From positions 82,835,608-82,899,607 of the forward strand of contig CM034531.1 in assembly GCA_020002185.1 (NCBI GenBank): a stretch of DNA of 64,000 bases, written 5' to 3'. A model generated the notes under the pieces. That model made no database searches. It was not told the DNA's origin and worked only from the letters and a program-made list of their open reading frames with translations. Each line of letters begins with the position of its first letter. Within the stretch, counting starts at the first letter, position 1. Positions 57,221-64,000 of the stretch are shown here, one piece after another. The position numbers and the translations under genes were made by a program. The stretch is from Paraescarpia echinospica. Lineage: Eukaryota; Annelida; Polychaeta; Sabellida; Siboglinidae.

Positions 57221-60031
57221 ACTAAACATTATGGTAGAAGATATTGACCCTCACATAATAGGTATAACCGAATCGTGGGCCACCACTGATATATCAGATG
57301 CCGAATTGGGACTAACAGGATATGTAATGTTTAGGAAAGATAGAATAGGAAGAAAGGGAGGTGGAGTTATTTTATATATTAAAGAATCTATCCAGGCTTA
57401 TGAAATAAAATTAGAAAGAGAAGCAGATTGCGAAGAAGCTGTTTGGTGTAACATAGTTACAGGAAACTCAACGTTAACAGTTGGGTTAGTTTATCGAAGT
57501 CCAAACATAAGCATAGAAGAGAATGAAAAAATACAAAACGCTATAAGGGAAGTAAGCAAACGGAACTGTATTATTATGGGGGACTTTAACCATGGGCATA
57601 TACAATGGAAATCTCTACAGAGTATGGGGAGTGAGGACCACAAGTTTTTAGTTTTAGTACAAGATAGTTTCCTTTCTCAACATGTGCTAGAACCAACCAG
57701 GGGAGAGAATGTGTTAGACTTAGTTTTGTCCTCACAGAAAGAATTAGTTGACAATGTCAAGATATGTGAGCCACTGGGGAGTAGTGATCACAACCAGATA
57801 CATTTTACCATCAAAGTAAAATCAGAAAGGAATAGTAAAAAGCAGTATAGGAGAAATTTCCACAAAGGAAGGTATAAGGACATGAGGAAATATTTAGCAA
57901 AGATAGACTGGAATAACACACTGAAGAATAAGACAGCAACCGAATGCTGGAATATCTTAAATAGTGAAATTAAATGCATAGTCGATAAATTTGTACCTTT
58001 CAAAAAACAAGGGAAACGGTCTAAAAAGAAACACTTATCGAAAGAAGCCATTAGAAAATTAAGTATAAACAAATGATGTGGAAGTCATATAGATGTACTG
58101 GAAATGATGAAGACTACAACATTTATAAAGAAGCACTTAATCAAGCTACAGCTGAAATTAGAAATTCAAAGAGAAGCTATGAAAAAAATTTAGCTAGTAA
58201 TATAAAACATGACAGTAAGAGTTTTTATGCGTATATTCGAAGCAAACAGAAAGTTCAGGATAAGGTCGGTCCTCTAGAAGATAGTGCTGGAAATACAATA
58301 TCAGAGGGATTCTTAATGGCAGAAGACCTGAATGAGTATTTTAGTTCAGTGTTTACCAGGGAAGATATTAGTTCACTGCCAGTACCAGAGGCTAAGTTCA
58401 AGGGGGCAGATTCAGACTATTTAGGACAGTTAGTTGTAACCTCGGAAATGGTAGCTAAGAAAATAAGGGCTATGAAGGATAATAAATCACCTGGAGTGGA
58501 CGGGATTCCGCCCAAACTACTATTGGAAATTGTAGAACAAATTAGCGTACCGCTTGCAACAGTTTTCAATTTGTCATTAGAAGAGGGAGTGGTTCCTTTA
58601 GAATGGAAAGAGGCAAACATTATACCGTTATTTAAAAAAGGTTCGAGAAACAAGTCAGAGAACTATAGACCAGTGAGTTTAACATCAGTGATTTGCAAAT
58701 TATTAGAAAGACTAATTAAAGATCACATGGTGGATTTTCTTGTTAAACATAACTTGATAAACCCATCTCAACATGGGTTTTTAAAAGCGAGGTCATGCTT
58801 AACAAATATGTTATGTTTTTTGGAAGACATCACTAGGTGGGTAGATGAGGGATCACCAGTAGATATCATCTATTTAGATTTTCAAAAGCTTTCGACAAAG
58901 TACCACATCAAAGATTACTCCTTAAGCTAAAGGCCCATGGCATAGGAAATGGTATAATAAACTGGATAGAAAAATGGCTGAATGACAGAAGACAACGTGT
59001 AGTAGTTGATGGGAGGCTTCAAACTGGAAATCGGTATTGAGTGGGGTACCACAGGGATCAGTACTAGGACCTATATTATTCTTAATATATATCAACGATT
59101 TGGACGATGATATAACAAGCAAGGTGTTAAAATTTGCGGATGATACAAAGTGTTTAGAAGGATTAAAAGTGATGGAGACAGACAGCATTTACAAGATGAT
59201 CTTGATAGGTTGATCAAATGGTCTGAAAAGTGGCAAATGCTGTTCAATTTTGGGAAATGTAAATGCCTCCACACAGGTCATGGGAATGAAGAGGTAAAAT
59301 ATAAAATGGGGGGTACTGTTCTAAGTACTACTGTAAAAGAAAAGGACTTGGGGTTAACCATTAGTGCTGATATGAAGGTTTCAGAGCAGTGCGGAATTGC
59401 AGCGTCAAAGGGAAATCAAATCCTTGGATTAATTAGGCGAAATATAGCGTATAAGAAAAAAGAATTAATAGTACCGCTGTACAAAACAATAGTGAGGCCT
59501 CATTTAGAATATTGTATACAAGCATGGAGGCCATATCGCAAGAAGGACATAGATATGCTAGAAAGAGTACAGAGGAGAGCGACTAAAATGATACCAAATC
59601 TGAGGGATCTTAGTTACGAAATACGCCTAAAAGAATGTGGTTTAACAACATTAGAGACCAGGAGATTGAGAGGAGATCACATAGAAGTGTTTAAAATATT
59701 GAATGGTTATGAAAATATTGATAGAAACATTTTTTTCTCAGTTAAGAAAAATAGAAGGACCAGAGGACATGAAGCTACATTAGTAAAGGAGCAGTGTAGA
59801 TTAGATATAAGAAAGTTCTCATTCTCACAAAGGACTGTAAATGAATGGAACAGATTATCTCCTGATTGTGTTGGTGCTAGTAGCGTGAATATGTTTAAAA
59901 ATAAAATCGACACACACCTTAAAAAGGCGGGATACATGTAGATAAAAAGTATTGGACTCTCGATAAGCCAAAAGGCTTCCTTGTCCACCTGCCATCCAGA
60001 GTAATTTTCTGGATGGCAATCTTGTTAAATC
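57221..60031 (+). mobile_element. CR1-type LINE, copy F: complete ORF2 and 3' end, inserted in another LINE's ORF1
   Basis: The best preserved CR1 copy of the window. 5'-truncated at the start of ORF2, without ORF1. Ends with ATCTTGTTAAATCTTGTTAA, a repeat of the family tail. Target-site duplication AACAAACT (about 57214-57221 and 60037-60044). Confidence 0.9.
57224..59941 (+). pseudogene. CR1 LINE ORF2 (endonuclease-reverse transcriptase), four single-base frame breaks
   Basis: Endonuclease: DPHIIGITESWATTD, KDRIGRKGGGVILYIKES, IMGDFNHGHIQWK, SSDHNQIHF. RT: VAKKIRAMKDNKSPGVDGIP, NYRPVSLTSVICKLLE, SQHGFLKARSCLTNML, VPQGSVLGPILFL, KFADDT (RT catalytic, about 59129-59147). C-terminal: VRPHLEYCIQAWRPYRKKD and RRATKMIPNLRDLSYE. 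The frame breaks near 58050 (Lys run), 58889 (LDFQK|LSTK for FQKAFDK), 59015 (GGGAGG for GGGGAGG) and 59148 (ACAAAGTG for ACAAAAGTG). Each is one base short compared with copies B or C. All catalytic motifs are otherwise intact. Confidence 0.9.
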
Positions 60032-60036
60032 TTGTT

Positions 60037-60229
60037 AAACAAACTGGAACTACGCGGCTCCAGAATCACGAGATGTGACGCCGGATCTCGTAACGCCAAC
60101 AACCGCGCTCACAATTCCCCATCAACCACCAGGAACAATGAACAAGGAAACAGTCGTGGTCGAAACCCAATAAATCGAGGGACACGTCGGGAGCGCGACA
60201 ACAGATCAGATGTGCGCGGTCGTCGCTAG
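60037..60229 (+). CDS. LINE ORF1 protein, C-terminal part (Arg/Asn-rich)
   Basis: Resumes after the CR1 insertion with KLELRGSRITRCDAGSRNAN and continues RAHNSPSTTRNNEQGN to RRERDNRSDVRGRR, then TAG at 60227-60229. The repeated AACAAACT lets the N- and C-terminal parts join in frame (about 296 residues in all). This basic tail probably binds nucleic acid. The stop is in the same frame as ORF2, two codons (CTG TCC) before its GTG at 60236. Confidence 0.8.
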
Positions 60230-60235
60230 CTGTCC

Positions 60236-63200
60236 GTGGGATGTTGGAATGTTAACGGCTGGAAGCTAAACAACACCGACAACTACCAAGTGAGGGCAGA
60301 ATGTGTTAAACACCTAAACACTGATGTAATCGCCGTGGTGGAAACACATCTTACAGATGTAAACACGCTGGAAATGAATGGATATAAGTGGTGGGGGCAT
60401 AATCGCACAAACCTGAACTGTCGGGCCAAGTCAGGGTCAGGCGGAGTAGGCATTTTTGTAAAAGATGCTCTGCTGCATGATTTTAATGTGAAAATTCTAG
60501 ACACATCTGTGGAAGGAATAATGTGGATAATTTTCACAAGCAAGAGCTCGGATACTAGTTTTAAGATGTGTGTGTGTTACCTTCCTCCTGACGGATCATC
60601 ACGTTACATTGACCCCGAAACCTATTACAACGAACTATTATCACATATATACCGATACCAGAAACTTGGAATATTCTTCATATGTGGCGATTTCAATGGC
60701 CGTTGTGGCAGTGAGCCTGATTACATTGAAGGTGTGGATGACATTCCTGAGAGAAAAGTTATTGATTTTAAACTGAATTCACTTGGACAATACCTCATCG
60801 ACCTTTTAATATCATCAAACTGTTGCATGCTGAACGGTCGCGGTTCGTCGATAAACGACTTCACATCTGTTTCAACCAAAGGTTTGGCTGTCGTTGATTA
60901 TTGCCTTGTACCGCATGAACGTTTGGCGTCGTTTACCGACTTTAAAATAACTTCAGCACGAAATATATTTAATGACTCTGGGTGTGTATCGATTATTGAC
61001 CCACACAAGACCATCACAGACCACTCAATATTGACATGGGTTTTACTCCTGGATTACATGGAATGCTACGATAATACAGATCCGAACCCCAAAATTCCAC
61101 GTACAACGAGATATAAATTAGAAGGCATTGACCAGTCATTTCTCGATTACGACACAACACAAAAACATTGTGCTACGCTCATGCAGTTCATTCAAAGATC
61201 TAATTTAACACAACAAAATCTGAACAATGTATATGATAGTTTCTGCGAACATGTTAAAACGGTGATGGAAGATAAACTTCAAAAAGTGGTCCATGTAAAC
61301 CACTCAGTGCTCAGTAATAAGCGTAGACGGATCAAGAATCAATGGTGGACAAATGAACTTACTCACCTATGGAATAACCTCACAACAAGTGAACAATTGT
61401 GGATTAAGGGCGACGAACAAAATAAACCGCACCTGAAAGCGGAAATGAAGGTAGCCCAGAAACTGTTTGATAGGCATGTGCAAGCTGCCAAACGCAAATT
61501 CTGGCGTCAACAACAAGACAAACTACTTGATCTGCCGTCACATGATCCAAATGCTTTCTGGAAGCATATTGAAAAATTAGGGATAAAACAAGAACGCATC
61601 CATGATATACCAATGGAAGTGATGCTAGAGGACGGCTCCATATCCACTGATCAAAGCGTGATATTACATAAATGGAGAACTGACTTTCACACTTTGCTGA
61701 ACCCGGTCAATTACGAACAAACAATTGACTATCAACCGCCGGTGGAGACCCACTCACTGGGTCACAATGAACACCTTGATGGGCCTATCTCTAAGGAGGA
61801 CATTCGCCTGGCCTTAAACAAGGCCAAGAAACACAAAGCGTTGGGTGATGATAACATCCCAGTCGAAACGCTGGTCAACGAAAATGCCATAGACTTCCTT
61901 TACGAACTATTTAATCACTGTTTTAACAACAGCATGGTTCCTGAAGCATGGCGTCGGGGCATTGTAACCCCGATACCCAAGTGTTGTACGTCTGATCCAC
62001 GAGTGCCATTGAACTATAGGGGAATTACGCTTAGTTCCCATGTGTATAAAATATACTGCTCTATTTTAAATGATCGTCTTATATCGTGGGTAGAGGGCAA
62101 CAACCTTTTGTGTGATGAACAAAATGGGTTTAGACCAGGTCGCAGTTGTCTCGACCACCTATCTACCATTACAAACATAATCAATACTAGAAAGAAATGC
62201 CGCCAGCAAACGTTTGCATGTTTCGTAGATTTTAGTAAAGCTTATGACCGTATCAATAGAAATTTCCTCTGGAACAAAATTAGGAACTTCAACATACAAG
62301 GGAAAATGCTTGAGGCTTTGAAATCATTATATGTTGATTACAAATGTTGTGTTAGGGTCAACAACTTAAAGTCTGACTGGTTCAATGTTGAATGCGGGCT
62401 TAAGCAGGGATGTGTTATATCACCTATCATGTTTAATATGTTTATAAACGATTTATTAACTGAATTGAAAGGCACGGGTAAAGGTGTTAAGATCGGAGAC
62501 GAAATTGTTACAATGTTAGCATACGCAGATGACATTGTGGTGCTGGCCGAATCAGCAGAAGAACTGCAGACACTGCTAAATGTTATCTGGAAATGGTGCA
62601 ATGACTGGGGCATGTCTATTAACAAAGACAAAACTCAAATTGTACATTTTCGTAATCCATCGATATCTGAGACTACTTGCGATTTTCTACTAGGTGACCA
62701 AAGCAAATGCATCGTAAATAAGTATAAATATTTAGGTTTGATTTTAACTGAATATCTTGATTATAAGGTGATGGTAAAAACAGTAGCTACTACGGCGAAC
62801 AGAGCTCTGGGTTTGTTAATGGCTAAGACAAAATGTAATGGAGGAATGCCTTTTAACTGTTTTACAAAACTATACGATGGTATGGTGCTCTCCATTATTA
62901 ACTATGGTTCTGCTGTGTGGGGTACAAAGGAATATTCGGTCATAAATAGCATACATAATAGAGCCTGTCGATTTTTCCTAGGTGTGGGTAAATATACCCC
63001 ATCAGCAGCAGTACAGGGTGAAATGGGGTGGAAAACCCCGACTAACCAACAATGGCTATCTGTTACTAGGCTCTGGTGTCGTTTGATCAATATGGCTGTA
63101 TCTAGAGTGACAAAACGTGTGTTTCTATGGATGATGGAAATGGCCGTAAGTGGGAAACGAAATTGGGGCTACGAAGTATACCATCGTTATAATGACTTAA

Positions 63201-63754
63201 ATATGCATAATCTTACTAATATAAGAGACCATGTTAATGTAAAGGATATAATAGAACACATAGATGTTTGCCTGTCTGTATTACAGGAACAGCAATGGCT
63301 TCATATAATAAATAGAGAAGAGGGCAGAAATGGTAGTAGAAATAAACTAAGAACTTATAAACAGTTCCCAAAAAAATTAGTAACTGAGCATTATGTTAAA
63401 AAAATCATGACTAGAAGTAATAGATCAGCACTTGCAAAATTTCGATGTGGCGTGGCACCAATCAGAATTGAAACTGGACGTTTTGAACGAAATTACCCCC
63501 CACCTGAAGCTAGGACGTGTTATAATTGCACGAATGAAATAGAAAATGAGTTTCACGTTTTAATGAAATGCCCTTTATATGTTAAATAACGAAAAGAACT
63601 AATAGGCTATGCAACAATTAATGATCCTGCTTTTTCCAGTATGAATGATCAAGATAAATTTGTATATTTATTGAGTAATGACAATATAATAAGTAAAATT
63701 GCCAGCATCCTCCAAAAAATACTGCACACAAGATTACACAATACAACAAAATAA
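60236..63754 (+). CDS. LINE ORF2: AP endonuclease and reverse transcriptase, premature stop near the C-terminus
   Basis: An open frame from the TAG at 60227 with no ATG before the endonuclease: the first motif WNVNGWKLN starts 3 codons after GTG 60236. Endonuclease: VVETHLTD, FICGDFNGRCG (60675-60710), TDHSILTW. RT: GDDNIPVETLV, LNYRGITLSSHVYKIY, DEQNGFRPGRSCLDHL, CFVDFSKAYDRIN, GLKQGCVISPIMFNMFIND and YADD at 62523-62534. C-terminal zinc-finger-like C-x2-C-x8-H-x4-C is at 63520-63573 (CYNCTNEIENEFHVLMKC). A TAA at 63587-63589 interrupts CPLYVK; the same frame then reads RKELIGYATINDPAFSSMND and more to a TAA at 63752-63754. I take 63754 as the natural end. The clade is not certain. Confidence 0.88.
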
Positions 63755-64000
63755 TAGCACATGTTTATTAAATTATTACTGTTTTTATTTGTACATTTTT
63801 GTTTTTACAAGTCTCTCATAACTCTTTTTGAGTGGTCTTTGTATACAGTGCTAACTTTGAATGTAATATATTTATTTGTCTTGTATTTTAAAGCATGTAT
63901 ACGTGGAGTGAGACTCTAATAAAATACTACTACTACATCATACACCATAGACACACACATACAACACGCACACTCACACACAACATACTCAAACACACAA

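Larger units (their letters stand above)
56161..63941 (+). mobile_element. Nearly full-length LINE with 8-bp target duplication, carrying a nested CR1 copy
   Basis: The 8-mer ACACCATA occurs on the left (56153-56160) and on the right (63942-63949), consistent with a target-site duplication. It inserted in a CA-rich array that continues to 64000. Layout: 5' UTR 56161-56522, ORF1 56523-57220 and 60037-60229 (interrupted by CR1 copy F), ORF2 60236-63589 or to 63754, 3' UTR with AATAAA at about 63919 and a (TAC)n tail to about 63935. Without copy F the element would be about 5.0 kb. Confidence 0.85.

Overview
The window is eukaryotic, AT-rich and dominated by repeats. It most likely comes from a marine invertebrate; a mollusc or another lophotrochozoan is my best guess, from the mix of elements: CR1-type LINEs with an esterase ORF1, Ty3/gypsy elements, a DIRS/Ngaro-type retroelement, a DUF7869-type gene and a NADAR fragment. 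I cannot name the species.

The one clear host gene is a polycystin-family (PKD1-like/PKD2-like) channel gene on the + strand. Two exons lie at 5620-5975 and 6371-6496 (or slightly longer). A large terminal exon with the stop codon is at 33767-35019, with polyadenylation signals near 35425. The intron between the second and last exon is about 27 kb. It holds a hAT fragment, a ~4.5 kb foldback-like element with ~1.1 kb inverted arms (7472-11962), three CR1 LINE copies, a 5'-LTR-bearing gypsy element inserted in one of them, an RTE-like LINE fragment, several palindromes, and an antisense broken gene of the DUF7869 family (33259-30902).

Region by region: 1-2980 is the 3' part of a gypsy element (RT, RNase H, integrase, possible LTR). 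3000-5520 has trinucleotide microsatellites and a MITE-like element (4772-5515) with a tRNA-derived SINE nested inside. 5620-35440 is the polycystin gene and its giant intron. 35771-41228 is a decayed tyrosine-recombinase retroelement with split direct repeats in the order A1-body-B1-A2-B2, carrying two minisatellites. 41345-43590 is a CR1 copy. 43600-49690 is a second LINE, broken by a ~3 kb block of duplicated sequence. 49716-50630 is a gypsy integrase remnant. 50880-54640 is minisatellite-rich and includes a NADAR-domain pseudogene and an 87-bp-arm inverted repeat. 54700-56160 is a (CA)-rich array. 56161-63941 is a nearly full-length LINE flanked by an 8-bp target duplication, with a younger CR1 copy inserted in its ORF1.

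The six CR1 copies (A-F) are one family. Comparing them shows that the frame breaks in copy F are single-base losses, mostly in homopolymer runs. The LINE at the right end has ORF1 and ORF2 in the same frame separated by one UAG, with no AUG at the start of ORF2. The most noteworthy structures are the foldback element, the split-direct-repeat element, the ORF1-UAG-ORF2 arrangement, the NADAR fragment, and an inverted, decayed copy of a polycystin exon start inside the polycystin intron.
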